A DNA stretch of 64,000 nt from Gallaecimonas xiamenensis 3-C-1 (GCF_000299915.1 NZ_AMRI01000009.1:1-64000); one strand, 5' to 3'; shown: positions 19,938-29,314, counted from the stretch's first letter. Numbers and translations are program-made. Notes: generated by a model not told the origin, from the sequence alone.

Positions 19938-20578
19938 GGGGCTTCCTCGAAGGGGGGCGGCGGTGCGTCCAAAAAGTCCGGGGCGGCAAGGACCTGCACC
20001 GCTTCACCGAAGGCACTGAAGGCCAGGGCATAGGCGTGCAGGCAAACCCGTTGATGGGGGCTGCCACCGTACAGTTCGTCCCCCAGTATGGGGGCGCCCA
20101 GGCTCTTCATGGCCACCCGCAGCTGATGGGTCTTGCCGGTGTGTGGCCAAAGCCGGTAAAGGCGCAGCCCGTCTCCCAGGGCCTGGCTGTCAAAACGGGT
20201 GATGGCCGGGTTCTGGGTGGTGCGCTGCAAACGCCAGGCGCCGCGCCTGGCCTTGCTCATGTCGCCCTTGATAAGGCCCTGCTTCTTGCTGGGCTTCTTG
20301 TCGGACAGGGCCAGGTAGCACTTTTTGATCTGCCGCTCTTCAAAGAGCCGGCCCAGGGTGGCGGCGGCTTCGCTGTCCTTGGCAAAGAGCACCAGCCCGG
20401 TGGTGACCTTGTCCAGCCGGTGTACCGGCCAGAGCTTTTGGCCAAGGGCCGCCTCGACGGCCACGAAAAAGCCGGGGCCGTCTTCGGCATGAAAACTTTG
20501 GGCCTGGGTCTTGTTGACCACCACAAAGCGGGGGCTGTCTTTAACCACCTCAAACACCGGTGTGCTCCTTGAGTCCAT
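19934..20578 (-). CDS. RluA-family RNA pseudouridine synthase (short form)
   Basis: 214-residue enzyme that isomerises uridine in an RNA. Motifs are FVVVNKTQAQSFH, the catalytic HRLDKVTTGLVLFAK with the active-site Asp, LYRLWPHTGKTHQLRVAMKS and LGAPILGDELYGG. There is no S4 domain. It resembles the short Shewanella/Vibrio RluA-like subgroup whose target RNA is unknown. Start ATG 20578 gives a normal N-terminus and overlaps the 3' end of the YcaQ-like gene by 29 bp. Longer in-frame starts lie deep inside that gene and were rejected. Confidence 0.88.
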   Translation of the reverse strand: MDSRSTPVFEVVKDSPRFVVVNKTQAQSFHAEDGPGFFVAVEAALGQKLWPVHRLDKVTTGLVLFAKDSEAAATLGRLFEERQIKKCYLALSDKKPSKKQGLIKGDMSKARRGAWRLQRTTQNPAITRFDSQALGDGLRLYRLWPHTGKTHQLRVAMKSLGAPILGDELYGGSPHQRVCLHAYALAFSAFGEAVQVLAAPDFLDAPPPPFEEAP

Positions 20579-21668
20579 GAAAGCGGGCAAAATCGGCCAG
20601 CGCCTTGTTAAAGCTGGCCTTAAGGGCGGGGCCGGGTTGGGCCTGCCAGTGCAGGGCTTTGAGCTCCAGCCGCCCCTTGGGCCTGTTGGCCTTGAGATCC
20701 ACCACCCCCACAAAGCGGTCACCGTAGAGGATAGGCAGGCCAAAGTAGCCGAAACGGCGCTTGGCCGCCGGCAGGTAGCATTCCAGTTGGTAATCGAAAT
20801 CGAACAGCCTGTTGAGACGTTTTCGTTGCAGCAACACCGGGTCGAAGGGGGAGAGCAGCCGCACCTTGCGCGGCGCTGGGGCCAACTGATCAAGGTCGGT
20901 GCCGGCCAGTAGCAGCTCTCCCTGGCGCAGTTCCAGCTCGCCGCTGCTGAGCATGGCCGCCACCGCCGCCTTGACCAAAGGGCCATCTCCCCGGCGCAGG
21001 TAGGCGATTTCCTCAACCCGGCCCAGCCCTTGGCAGCCCAGGAAGCTGCGCACCAGGTGGCGGCCGTAGGCCTGGTCACTGGCCCGCTGGGTGGGGATAT
21101 GGCTTGGCAGCAGTCTTTCCGGCAGGTCGAACACCTTTTGAAAACCGTCCCTGTGGCTCACCATCAGTTCCCCTTCGTGAAACAGCTGCTCCAGGGCTTT
21201 TTTTTCATCCGACCATTGCCACCAGCCCCCCTTGGCCCGCACAAAGTCCGACGCTTTCAGGGGCCCCTCGGCGCGAATGCGGTCCAGCACGAAACGGCAC
21301 AGTTTGGCGTTTTTTTCAAACCAATGGCGCTGGCCTTCGCGGATCCTGTCCATCCGTACCCGGGCATAGGGGTAGCTGGCCATGGGCAGGTAAGCGGCGG
21401 CATGGGACCAGTATTCGAAGATCTCCCGCTTGGCCTCGGCCTGGGCCAGGGCCGGCTCGCTGTAGCCTTTGAAGCGGTTATAGAGTTGGTGGTGATGGGC
21501 TCGGCTTATCACCTGGATGGCATCCAGTTGCAGGGCGCCCAGATGGGATACCAGGGACGCCAGATCGCCTTGCCAGTGCGCAAAAAGGTGCTGACGTGCC
21601 AATACCAGGGCGCGGGCCTTGTCCATGGGCATCCGGTTCAGGGAAGTGAAGGACTGACAGCTTAGCAT
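20550..21668 (-). CDS. YcaQ-like winged-helix DNA glycosylase-family protein
   Basis: 372 residues. It matches the YcaQ/AlkZ-like (DUF1006) family by LGALQLDAIQVISRAHHHQL, IFEYWSHAAAYLPM, and the C-terminal VRLLSPFDPVLLQRKRL plus FGYFGLPILYGDRFVG. YcaQ-type proteins unhook DNA crosslinks; the catalytic QxD-type motif corresponds here to LQLDAI. Start ATG 21668 is a choice; TTG 21686 and ATG 21632 or 21626 are alternatives, none with a good ribosome site. It is followed by an overlapping pseudouridine synthase gene. Confidence 0.85.
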   Translation of the reverse strand: MLSCQSFTSLNRMPMDKARALVLARQHLFAHWQGDLASLVSHLGALQLDAIQVISRAHHHQLYNRFKGYSEPALAQAEAKREIFEYWSHAAAYLPMASYPYARVRMDRIREGQRHWFEKNAKLCRFVLDRIRAEGPLKASDFVRAKGGWWQWSDEKKALEQLFHEGELMVSHRDGFQKVFDLPERLLPSHIPTQRASDQAYGRHLVRSFLGCQGLGRVEEIAYLRRGDGPLVKAAVAAMLSSGELELRQGELLLAGTDLDQLAPAPRKVRLLSPFDPVLLQRKRLNRLFDFDYQLECYLPAAKRRFGYFGLPILYGDRFVGVVDLKANRPKGRLELKALHWQAQPGPALKASFNKALADFARFHGLKEHTGV

Positions 21669-21720
21669 GGGGAATCTTGGGGCCAAATCGCAGTCCCAGT
21701 AAAAAATCCAAGGAGGTCAA

Positions 21721-22332
21721 ATGAATACCAAAGGTTTACTGGACAGTCTGTTAAGCACCGGCAAGGCCTACCTGTCCAAGGACAAGCTAACCGGGGATTT
21801 TGGCAAGGGGCTCTTGGGCGGTGGCGCCTTGGGCTTGCTGCTGGGCAGCAAGAAAAGTCGTGGCAAGGTGGCCAAGTACGGCTCCATGGCTGCCCTGGGA
21901 GTGCTGGCCTACAAGGTATACAGCGACTGGCAGCAGCAAAAGGGCCAGGGGCCACAGGTGCTGTCCCCCGAGCAATTGACGCCGCCGCAACAGCAGAGCC
22001 AGGCCAAAGCCATGCTGGTGGCCTTGATTGCGGCCGCCAAATGCGACGGCCATATTGATGACAGGGAGCGCCAGGCCATAGAAACCGAGTTGGCCAAACT
22101 GGAAGACGATCCGGCCTTGCAGCAGTGGTTGGACGAGGAACTGCGCAAACCGGTGGACGCAGCCGAGGTTGCCCGCTTGGCCTATAGCACCGAGATGGCG
22201 GCCCAGTTGTACCTGGCCAGCCTGGTGATGGTGGACACCCAAAGCAGCATGGAGCGTTTTTACCTGGACGAACTGGCAAGGGAACTGAAACTGCCGCCGG
22301 CGTTGAAGGCACAGCTGGAAGCCAAGGCATAA
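21721..22332 (+). CDS. DUF533/TerB-like protein (YebE-like)
   Basis: 203 residues. The N-terminal part is glycine-rich with a hydrophobic stretch (LLGGGALGLLLGSKK, then YGSMAALGVLAYKVY), and the C-terminal part is a helical TerB-like domain with the acidic motif AAKCDGHIDDRERQAI. E. coli YebE is an inner-membrane protein of this family, induced by envelope stress; biochemical function is unknown. AAGGAGG is six bases ahead of ATG 21721. Confidence 0.85.
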   Translation: MNTKGLLDSLLSTGKAYLSKDKLTGDFGKGLLGGGALGLLLGSKKSRGKVAKYGSMAALGVLAYKVYSDWQQQKGQGPQVLSPEQLTPPQQQSQAKAMLVALIAAAKCDGHIDDRERQAIETELAKLEDDPALQQWLDEELRKPVDAAEVARLAYSTEMAAQLYLASLVMVDTQSSMERFYLDELARELKLPPALKAQLEAKA

Positions 22333-22353
22333 AAAAGGGGGCTGGCCGCCCCC
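22331..22353 (-). terminator. Terminator of the lipoprotein gene (minus strand)
   Basis: GGGGGC (22337-22342) and GCCCCC (22348-22353) form a stem; on the minus strand it is followed by six T (22336-22331). On the plus strand no T-run follows, so it mainly serves the gene ending at 22377. Confidence 0.75.
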
Positions 22354-22376
22354 AAACACATGCCCCATGGGAGAGG

Positions 22377-24005
22377 TCATGGCAAACGAGGAACCAGTGT
22401 CCCTTCCAGCAGGAAGCTGGCGGGGTTGTCTGCGTCGTCCGGGTCGGCCAGGCTAACCAGCACGGCCCCGTCCGCACCGCGAATGCCGGTCAGGGTCCAA
22501 TACCAGGTTTGGCTGTCGCCCTCTGCTACCAGGTTGAGGGTGGCGCTGCTGGTGACATACCAGCTGATGTCCTGGGCACTTTCTTCCCCCAAGGTCAGGG
22601 TGCCGACGCCATTGCCGTTCAGTACCAGGCGGGCCTCCACGGCACTGGACTCGTCGGTCAAGGCCGGCAGGCTCAAGGTCCAGTCCCCAAGGGCGCTGTT
22701 GTCGTCAAAGCCCCTAAAGCGTTCCACCTGCACCCTTTTGGTGGCGGCCTTGTCGTCGCTGAACAGCTCGGCGCTGAAGATGCCGATGCGGGCAAAGCCA
22801 AAACTGCCTTCGTTGTCGTCGGTAAAGGTCAGCTCGCCCCAGGGGTGGCGCTGCAGGAACTCGTTGAACTGATCGCTACCATCTTCGGCGTTGTAAAGGC
22901 CGCCGGCTCCGTCACTGTTGACGCTGGCGCCGGTGACCATCAGCACGCCGTCTGCCAGGCTATAGGTGCCAAACTCCCCGGACAAGGGCTCGTCTTCCTG
23001 GTTATTGCTGTGGGCGATGACGTATTCGCCCCCTGGCAGGAAGGTCAGCACATTGAAGTTGTTGTCTTCGTATTCATAGAGGAGCCAGGCGCCGACCAGG
23101 GGGTCTTGGTCGTCTTCGATGCGGGTGAAGGTGATGAGATCGCCGGCATCGTCGGTGAACTGCATTTGAAAGCTGTCGCCGTCCAGCATCAGGGTGCTGA
23201 CCGAGCTGCCTTCTTCAGGGTCGTAAAGGCCGCCCCAGCCGTCGGACTCGGCGATGGCCACCACCGTCAACTCGCCACTTTCGGGGTCCCAGTCATATTC
23301 CCCGAACTCTACCGATCCGGCGGTCTGGCCGTTGGCCTCATCCGGCTCGTCGGCGTGTTCGTGGATCATGATGTAAAGGCCGTCTTCGAGGAAGGTCATC
23401 ACATTGCGCTTGCCTTCCCCTTCGCTAAACAGCCAGCTGCCCCGCAATTGGCTTTGCAGGCTGTCCTGGAAGTGGCCCTTGGCGGCGCTCTCCGAGACCA
23501 GGGTCAGGGCGGGGTCGATGCTGGCCAGTACCGAGGCCACCTCGGTATCGAAGCTGGCCGACGCCAGGTCCAGGGTGGTGCCGGCAAAGGCGGCGGCCAT
23601 ATCCGGGCTGATGTCGATACCGTTGTAGGGGTTGCCGTCGCTGTCCAGGGTCTGCAGCAGCTGCAGAATATTGGTGGCGGTGGTGTCGTCGCCATCAGCG
23701 ATGTCCGCCGGGGTCACCTGGCCGCTGGCCGGTACCGCCGGGAAGGCCAAGTCTCCTAGGAAGAAGGTCACGCTTTCCCCTTCCACATAGTCGAACTCGC
23801 CGGCGCTGTTGGTGGTGCCCTCCTGGCTGGCGGTGCGATAACCGATGCCGGCCACCGGACTGTCCACAAAGACCCCGACATTGACCACGGGGGCAGGCGT
23901 CGGTGGCGGGTTGGAGGTGGTGGGGCTGTTGTCACCGTCGCTGCCGCCGCAGGCGGTCAGCAGGGTTGCCAGGCATAGGCAACCGGCCCATTCGCGTTTG
24001 TTCAT
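22377..24005 (-). CDS. Lipoprotein with duplicated beta domain, function unknown
   Basis: 542 residues. The signal ends in a clear lipobox (LATLLTACG), followed by a Ser/Pro-rich linker (about residues 22-42). Next is a domain starting VGVFVDSPVAGIGY, seen at the N-terminus of many gammaproteobacterial surface lipoproteins. Residues about 190-300 and 300-410 are two related units, each with a G-(S/A)-W-L start, a V(M/L)TFL strand and a GLY(D/N) turn. The acidic composition suggests an extracellular or periplasmic calcium-rich setting. The final 130 residues are unassigned. Own terminator downstream; no operon partners. Confidence 0.8.
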   Translation of the reverse strand: MNKREWAGCLCLATLLTACGGSDGDNSPTTSNPPPTPAPVVNVGVFVDSPVAGIGYRTASQEGTTNSAGEFDYVEGESVTFFLGDLAFPAVPASGQVTPADIADGDDTTATNILQLLQTLDSDGNPYNGIDISPDMAAAFAGTTLDLASASFDTEVASVLASIDPALTLVSESAAKGHFQDSLQSQLRGSWLFSEGEGKRNVMTFLEDGLYIMIHEHADEPDEANGQTAGSVEFGEYDWDPESGELTVVAIAESDGWGGLYDPEEGSSVSTLMLDGDSFQMQFTDDAGDLITFTRIEDDQDPLVGAWLLYEYEDNNFNVLTFLPGGEYVIAHSNNQEDEPLSGEFGTYSLADGVLMVTGASVNSDGAGGLYNAEDGSDQFNEFLQRHPWGELTFTDDNEGSFGFARIGIFSAELFSDDKAATKRVQVERFRGFDDNSALGDWTLSLPALTDESSAVEARLVLNGNGVGTLTLGEESAQDISWYVTSSATLNLVAEGDSQTWYWTLTGIRGADGAVLVSLADPDDADNPASFLLEGTLVPRLP

Positions 24006-24123
24006 ACAAAGCTCCCTTTTAGGGTGGTTCGTCCAGGTGCCTCAGCTATAACCCAGGGCAGGACAAAGGGGCTTTGAAACAACGTGAAGAAACGTGATTA
24101 TCTTTTAAATCATATGTTTGAAG

Positions 24124-24561
24124 TCAGTACCAGCGGCGTACCTTGTCGCAGTAGTGGCGGTAATCCTCACCGAACTTATCCAGGAGGTGGGCCTCTTCCC
24201 GGCGGATCACCAGCAGCCACAGCACATAAAGGCTGACCGGCAACAGGGCCAGGGCAAAAGGGCTGGTAAGCCACAGGGCCAGCCCCAGGTAGCTGACTGC
24301 CAGCCCCAGGTACATGGGGTTTCGGGAAAACCGGTAGGGGCCCTTGACCACCAGTTGGGTAGCGTCCTTGTTGGGGAAAATGGGGGTCTTGGCCAGTTTG
24401 AAGCTGGCCAAGGCCCAGGCGGTGATGGCCAGGCCCAGTACCACCAGCAGCCAGGCCAGGGGTTTGAGGGGGGCAGGGTAGAGCTGATCCAGCCCCAGGC
24501 CAATCACAAAGCCGGCCACCAGGATTAGGGGCGGGGGAAAGACGATACCGGGACCTTTCAT
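24124..24561 (-). CDS. Isoprenylcysteine methyltransferase-like (ICMT/PEMT family) membrane protein
   Basis: 145 residues with four hydrophobic segments. The motif VKGPYRFSRNPMYLGLAVSY and the C-terminal RREEAHLLDKFGEDYRHYCD are the ICMT/PEMT-like methyltransferase signature, which binds S-adenosylmethionine at the membrane. Bacterial substrates are unknown. Start ATG 24561 has AAGGAG six bases upstream; the longer frame from 24621 runs into the VOC gene. It lies 13 bp after that gene, so the two are cotranscribed. Confidence 0.85.
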   Translation of the reverse strand: MKGPGIVFPPPLILVAGFVIGLGLDQLYPAPLKPLAWLLVVLGLAITAWALASFKLAKTPIFPNKDATQLVVKGPYRFSRNPMYLGLAVSYLGLALWLTSPFALALLPVSLYVLWLLVIRREEAHLLDKFGEDYRHYCDKVRRWY

Positions 24562-24574
24562 GACAGGCTCCTTG

Positions 24575-24931
24575 TTATTTGTCGCTCCAAACTGCCAGCA
24601 GGTTGCCGTCGGGGTCGGCAAAGTGGAAACGGCGGCCGCCGGGGAAGCTGAAAATCGGCGCTACGATGCGGCCGCCTTCGGCCTCGACTTGCTGCAACTT
24701 GCGCTCCAGCTCGGGGTGGTAGATCACCACCAGGGGCCGGCCGGCGGGTATGAAGTTGTCCTTGCGTTCAAAGCCCCCCTTCATCTTGCCGTCGTCGAAG
24801 GCGCAGTAGTCGGGGCCGTAATCGGTAAACTCCCATTGAAAGACCTTTTCATAGAAGGCTTTGATGTTTTTGAGGTCTTTGGCGGGGAATTCGATATAGT
24901 CGATGTGATTGCGCATAAAGTGAACGTCCAT
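24575..24931 (-). CDS. VOC (glyoxalase-like) family protein
   Basis: 118-residue cytoplasmic protein of the vicinal oxygen chelate fold: HIDYIEFPAKDLKNIKAFYE at the start and GRRFHFADPDGNLLAVWSD at the end. Relatives include glyoxalase-like and antibiotic-resistance proteins, and the substrate cannot be deduced. ATG 24931 is used; ATG 24916 is possible. First gene of a pair with the ICMT-like gene. A 100-bp divergent region separates it from the plus-strand gene at 25032. Confidence 0.86.
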   Translation of the reverse strand: MDVHFMRNHIDYIEFPAKDLKNIKAFYEKVFQWEFTDYGPDYCAFDDGKMKGGFERKDNFIPAGRPLVVIYHPELERKLQQVEAEGGRIVAPIFSFPGGRRFHFADPDGNLLAVWSDK

Positions 24932-25031
24932 TTATAACCGTAGCCTGGAGCATAGTACGAAAGGGAATGGGAGTCACATGGCGCCCTTTGAGGGACATGA
25001 CACCGCCACCAGGCATAAGTAAGGAGCACTG

Positions 25032-25736
25032 ATGAAAAGGATATTTACCCACCTTTTGACCCTGGTGTTGGGGGCTGCCCTGGCTTTCTTGTGGTTTGCC
25101 AACCAAGGGACCACTGCCCCGGTACCGGTAGCTGAGACCGGCAGCCAACCAGCCCCTGCGGCGCCAGTGGCAAAGGCCGAGGCTGCACCATTGGCGGCGT
25201 CTGCGGCAAACATTGGCCAATCGGCGCCCAAGCCCGAGTCCCAGCCAGCGGCTGCCCCGGAAGAAGGGGAGCCGATCGGATCATTGAATGACCCCAAACT
25301 GCTGGCAAGGCTGAAGGCCATGGGTATTGACACTCAGACGGTGCCGCCCCAGATGCAAAACTATCGGGACCTGGAGGACTTTCAGAAGGATTTTCGGGCC
25401 TTTACCGACAACAGGGTGGTGGACGAGGCAGGCCAGGCTAACGAAGCGGCTATATGGGAGCAGATGGCCTCGCTTCAACAAAAAGTGGCCGTAGATCTTC
25501 AGGACCTTGCCTGCGGGGACAGCCGCTGCCTGCTTAGCCTCAAGGTGGCCGATGGGGATGATGTCGGCAAGGTAACTGACCTCCTGTTTGGTGGCCTTGC
25601 CAAGCAGAGAGGACCGAGCTGGTTTACCACTACCACCTACACCAGCGTTGCCAACAGCGGCGAACCTGTGGTGCTGCTCATCGAAAGGGTCAAGCAGGCA
25701 CCCGCCCCAGATCGGCAAGCCGGTGGCAGTCATTGA
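25032..25736 (+). CDS. Membrane-anchored protein of unknown function, paralogue of the next gene
   Basis: 234 residues, family not recognised. A single N-terminal hydrophobic helix (about residues 6-22) is followed by an Ala/Pro-rich linker (about 25-80) and a C-terminal domain that should be periplasmic. The latter contains VDLQDLACGDSRCLLSLKV, resembling VELACDGPRHCLAKLLV in the following gene, so each has two cysteines that could form a disulfide. AAGGAG precedes ATG 25032. The next gene begins 64 bp downstream. Confidence 0.7.
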   Translation: MKRIFTHLLTLVLGAALAFLWFANQGTTAPVPVAETGSQPAPAAPVAKAEAAPLAASAANIGQSAPKPESQPAAAPEEGEPIGSLNDPKLLARLKAMGIDTQTVPPQMQNYRDLEDFQKDFRAFTDNRVVDEAGQANEAAIWEQMASLQQKVAVDLQDLACGDSRCLLSLKVADGDDVGKVTDLLFGGLAKQRGPSWFTTTTYTSVANSGEPVVLLIERVKQAPAPDRQAGGSH

Positions 25737-25800
25737 CAAGCCTTGGACTGGCCAGCAGGCTGACAGCAGAGGCAAGACGTTGAAGTAAAAAGGAGGAAAT

Positions 25801-26322
25801 ATGAAGGGATACCTGATGGCTTTTTTGGGTGGCGCGCTGGTTTGCGGCGCCGGTGTGCTGTTATGGCAGAGCCTGCCTGAGCCTGGGAAGGAAACGGCAT
25901 CTTTAGCTGATACCTTCTCTTTTGAAGACAGCTTGGCCAAGACCAAGGCGCGAGGGCTCAGCCAGCCCCAGGCAGAGGCAACGGAGCAACTTTTTCGTGC
26001 CGCCTTTGGCCAGGTCCAGACGCAGTTGGGCATCAGTCTTGTGGAGCTGGCCTGTGACGGACCCAGGCATTGTCTGGCCAAGTTACTGGTCGCCAACAGC
26101 GACGAAGCCCCCAAGGCCATGAAGCAATTGTCCGCAAAGCTCGGTGCCCATGGGCTGGCATTTAACAGCTTCTATACCCGCAACGAGGGCGATCCCGTCA
26201 GCGGCCAGCCCTTGCAGCAATGGGTTGTCTTCAAGCAATTGAGCAATGAGGCAGTGAAGCAGGAAGTCGCCTTGAAGGAAGCATCCGCCCCAAACCTTGC
26301 CTTACCCGCCGAGGCCTCTTAA
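25801..26322 (+). CDS. Small membrane-anchored protein of unknown function, paralogue of the previous gene
   Basis: 173 residues, not recognised. Anchor helix at about residues 5-21 (LMAFLGGALVCGAGVLLW), then a helical segment and a domain with LVELACDGPRHCLAKLLVAN, which aligns with the cysteine pair of the neighbour. AAGGAGG lies upstream of ATG 25801. Its stop overlaps the end of the convergent nagA gene by four bases, with no terminator between. A tandem duplication followed by divergence is the simplest origin. Confidence 0.7.
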   Translation: MKGYLMAFLGGALVCGAGVLLWQSLPEPGKETASLADTFSFEDSLAKTKARGLSQPQAEATEQLFRAAFGQVQTQLGISLVELACDGPRHCLAKLLVANSDEAPKAMKQLSAKLGAHGLAFNSFYTRNEGDPVSGQPLQQWVVFKQLSNEAVKQEVALKEASAPNLALPAEAS

Positions 26323-27443
26323 CCGGCCACTTCCAGCAGCTGCCGCCCCTGTACTGTGCCCCTGACCTTCAGGTCGGGGCACAGCCCTACCAGTTCGGCT
26401 TTCATGCCCGGCATCAGCCTGGGTAGGCCAAGGGCCAGGCGGGGATGGACCCCGGCCATGGCCAGGGCGCTTTCCACAGGTACCTGCATCGCCACCAGGG
26501 TCCGCACTCCCTGGTCCATGGTGAGGTTGGAGCCGCCAATGGTGCCGTCCGGGCCCAGGCAGCGGCCGTCCTTGACCTGAATGGTTTTGCCGGCGAAGGC
26601 AAATTGGGTGAGATCCGGGGCGCCGCTGGCGGGGGTGGCGTCGGTCACCAACAAGGCCTTTTCCCCCAACAGGCGCTGGGCCAGGCGGATATTGGCGGCG
26701 CTGACATGGACCCCGTCCGCCACCAGGCCGCACCAAAGGCCCTGGTCCAGGGCGGTGGCGGCAAAGCCGGGGCTGCGGGCGCTGATGGGGGCCATGGCGT
26801 TAAAAAGATGGGTGGCCATGGATAGCCCGGCGGCGATGGCCGCTTGGCTCTGGGCTTCGTCGGCCAGGGTATGGCCGCCGGCCACCTTGATGCCGGCCTT
26901 GGCAAGTTGGCCAATGACCTGGGGACTCACCGCTTCTGGTGCCAGGGTAACCACTTTGACCACATCGGCTGCCCCCAGGATAAGACTGAGCAGTTTGTCG
27001 CTCACCGGCCTTATCTGGCGGCTGTCGTGGATGCCGCCCCTGTTGGGGTTGAGCCAAGGCCCTTCCAGATGTAGCCCCAACAGGCCTTCCCCTTGATACT
27101 GGCGGGCCGCCTCGATGGCGGCGGCCACTTTGGCGTCGTCGTCTGTTATCAAGGTGGCCAAGAAGCCAGTGGTGCCGTGGCGCAGGTTGCCCTCGTTTAG
27201 GGCGGCCAGGGTGTCGGTGTCGGGGCTGTCGTTAAACAGCAGGCCAAAGCCGCCGTTTTGCTGCAGATCCACAAAGCCCGGTGCAATCAGCAGGTCCGAG
27301 CAATCCACCCAGGGGCGGGGCGGGGACTGATGCAGGGGTAGCAGTGCCTCGATGTGGCCGTCGGCCACCACCAGGTGGCCATAATTTAACCCTTGGCGGG
27401 TCAGGACGCGGGCGCCGGTTAGACTGTATTTGCAATGGGCCAT
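26319..27443 (-). CDS. nagA: N-acetylglucosamine-6-phosphate deacetylase
   Basis: Removes acetate from N-acetylglucosamine 6-phosphate in amino-sugar and cell-wall recycling; cytoplasmic, 374 residues, normal length. Motifs: LIAPGFVDLQQNGGFG at the start of the barrel, metal-ligand LHLEGPWLNPNRGG, AGGHTLADEAQ, MATHLFNAMAPI, and catalytic Asp in LLVTDATPASG. The gene stands alone here, without nagB, nagE or a NagC-like regulator in view. It is divergent from glnS, with 74 bp between start codons. Confidence 0.94.
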   Translation of the reverse strand: MAHCKYSLTGARVLTRQGLNYGHLVVADGHIEALLPLHQSPPRPWVDCSDLLIAPGFVDLQQNGGFGLLFNDSPDTDTLAALNEGNLRHGTTGFLATLITDDDAKVAAAIEAARQYQGEGLLGLHLEGPWLNPNRGGIHDSRQIRPVSDKLLSLILGAADVVKVVTLAPEAVSPQVIGQLAKAGIKVAGGHTLADEAQSQAAIAAGLSMATHLFNAMAPISARSPGFAATALDQGLWCGLVADGVHVSAANIRLAQRLLGEKALLVTDATPASGAPDLTQFAFAGKTIQVKDGRCLGPDGTIGGSNLTMDQGVRTLVAMQVPVESALAMAGVHPRLALGLPRLMPGMKAELVGLCPDLKVRGTVQGRQLLEVAG

Positions 27444-27517
27444 GGCTCTATTGTTTCACTGCCTTGTTTCATGGATCATAAGGGTAATTTTCACATAAAA
27501 AGTACCAGAGGACTGCT

Positions 27518-29185
27518 ATGAGCAATGCGGGCGAAAACCGTCCCAGCAACTTTATCCGCCAAATTATCGATGCGGATCTGCAAAGCGGTAAACATCATAG
27601 CGTTCACACCCGATTCCCGCCTGAACCCAACGGCTATCTGCACGTGGGTCATGCCAAGTCCATCTGCCTGAACTTCGGCCTGGCCGACGACTACCAGGGC
27701 AAGTGCAACCTGCGTTTTGACGACACCAACCCAGTCAAAGAAGACCAGGAATACGTGGACTCCATCAAGCGAGACGTCCATTGGCTGGGTTTTGAGTGGG
27801 ACGGCGAGGTGCGCCACTCCTCCGACTACTTCGAGCAGCTGCACGGTTACGCCGTTGAGCTTATCCAAAAAGGCCTGGCCTACGTGGACGAGCTGAGCCC
27901 AGAACAAATTCGCGAATACCGTGGCACCCTCAAGGAGCCGGGTAAGAACAGCCCCTACCGCGACCGCAGCGTTGAGGAAAACCTCGAGCTGTTCAAAAAA
28001 ATGCGCGACGGTGGCTTCAAGGAAGGCGAGGCCTGCCTGCGCGCCAAGATCGACATGGGCTCCAGTTTCATGGTGATGCGTGACCCCGTCCTGTACCGGG
28101 TCAAATTTGCCCACCACCACCAGACCGGTGACGCCTGGTGCATCTACCCCATGTACGACTTCACCCACTGCATCTCGGACGCCATCGAAGGCATCACCCA
28201 CAGCCTTTGTACCCTGGAGTTCCAGGACAACCGCCGTCTGTACGACTGGGTGCTGGACAACATCTCCATCGACTGCCACCCGCGCCAGTACGAGTTTTCC
28301 CGCCTGAACCTGGAGTACACCGTCACTTCCAAGCGCAAGCTCAACCAGCTGGTGGTGGAAAAGCACGTCGAAGGCTGGGACGACCCCCGTATGCCCACCA
28401 TCGCCGGCCTGCGCCGCCGTGGCTATACCCCGGCGTCCATCCGCGAATTCTGTAAGCGCATCGGCGTGACCAAGATGGACAACACCGTCGAGATGGCCAT
28501 GCTCGAAGCCTGCATCCGCGACGACCTCAACGAAAACGCCCCCCGCGCCATGGCGGTGCTGGACCCGGTGCGCCTGGTCATCGAAAACTTCCCCGAAGGG
28601 GACGTGGAATGGCTAGAGGCCCCCAACCACCCCAGCAAACCGGAGATGGGCAGCCGTAAGGTGCCTTTTGGCCGGGAACTGGTTATCGAAGCGGAAGACT
28701 TCCGCGAAGAGGCCAACAAGAAGTACAAGCGCCTGGTGCTGGGCAAGGAAGTGAGGCTGCGTAATGCCTATGTGATCAAGGCCGAGCGGGTCGAAAAAGA
28801 CGACGCCGGCAACATCACCACCATCTACTGCACCTATGATGCCGACACCCTGGGCAAAGATCCGGCCGACGGCCGCAAGGTCAAAGGGGTTATCCACTGG
28901 GTCAGCAAGGACCACGGCCTGCCGGCCGAAGTGCGTCTGTATGACCGCCTGTTTAACGTCCCCAACCCGGGCGGCGCCGACGACTTCCTGGGTACCATCA
29001 ACCCAGAGTCCCTAGCGGTGGTGCAAGGCTGGGTGGAACCCTCTTTGACCAACGCCAAGGCCGAACAGGGCTTCCAGTTCGAGCGTATCGGCTATTTCTG
29101 CCGCGACGCCAACAACGACACCTTGATCTTCAACCGCACCGTGGGTCTGCGTGACACCTGGGGCGGCGGCGCCAGCGAAGACTGA
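27518..29185 (+). CDS. glnS: Glutaminyl-tRNA synthetase
   Basis: Class I aminoacyl-tRNA synthetase charging tRNA-Gln, 555 residues as in E. coli. The HIGH-type motif is [20 protein letters not shown] near residues 33-52, the KMSKS-equivalent is TVTSKRKL, and the two-beta-barrel anticodon-binding domain occupies the C-terminal third ([23 protein letters not shown]). AGAGGA is upstream of ATG 27518. Monocistronic, ended by a strong terminator. Confidence 0.98.
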   Translation: MSNAGENRPSNFIRQIIDADLQSGKHHSVHTRFPPEPNGYLHVGHAKSICLNFGLADDYQGKCNLRFDDTNPVKEDQEYVDSIKRDVHWLGFEWDGEVRHSSDYFEQLHGYAVELIQKGLAYVDELSPEQIREYRGTLKEPGKNSPYRDRSVEENLELFKKMRDGGFKEGEACLRAKIDMGSSFMVMRDPVLYRVKFAHHHQTGDAWCIYPMYDFTHCISDAIEGITHSLCTLEFQDNRRLYDWVLDNISIDCHPRQYEFSRLNLEYTVTSKRKLNQLVVEKHVEGWDDPRMPTIAGLRRRGYTPASIREFCKRIGVTKMDNTVEMAMLEACIRDDLNENAPRAMAVLDPVRLVIENFPEGDVEWLEAPNHPSKPEMGSRKVPFGRELVIEAEDFREEANKKYKRLVLGKEVRLRNAYVIKAERVEKDDAGNITTIYCTYDADTLGKDPADGRKVKGVIHWVSKDHGLPAEVRLYDRLFNVPNPGGADDFLGTINPESLAVVQGWVEPSLTNAKAEQGFQFERIGYFCRDANNDTLIFNRTVGLRDTWGGGASED

Positions 29186-29196
29186 GCCTCAGCACT

Positions 29197-29225
29197 TAAA
29201 AAGCCGCCTATGGGCGGCTTTTTTT
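29197..29225 (+). terminator. Terminator of glnS
   Basis: AAGCCGCC (29201-29208) pairs with GGCGGCTT (29213-29220) over a TATG loop, followed by T-run to 29225. Confidence 0.92.
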
Positions 29226-29314
29226 ATGGCCCCCCAAGGGGCGGTTCAGCCCTGGCGGCGCGGTATTGGACTACCTTTTATTAGCTTGAACTAACCCAAG
29301 CAAAGGAGGTTCCA

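Noticed and set aside
20579-21079. Extended N-terminus for the pseudouridine synthase
   Set aside because: The frame stays open upstream, but that part encodes a low-complexity shadow of the YcaQ-like protein; the conserved enzyme begins at the ATG at 20578.
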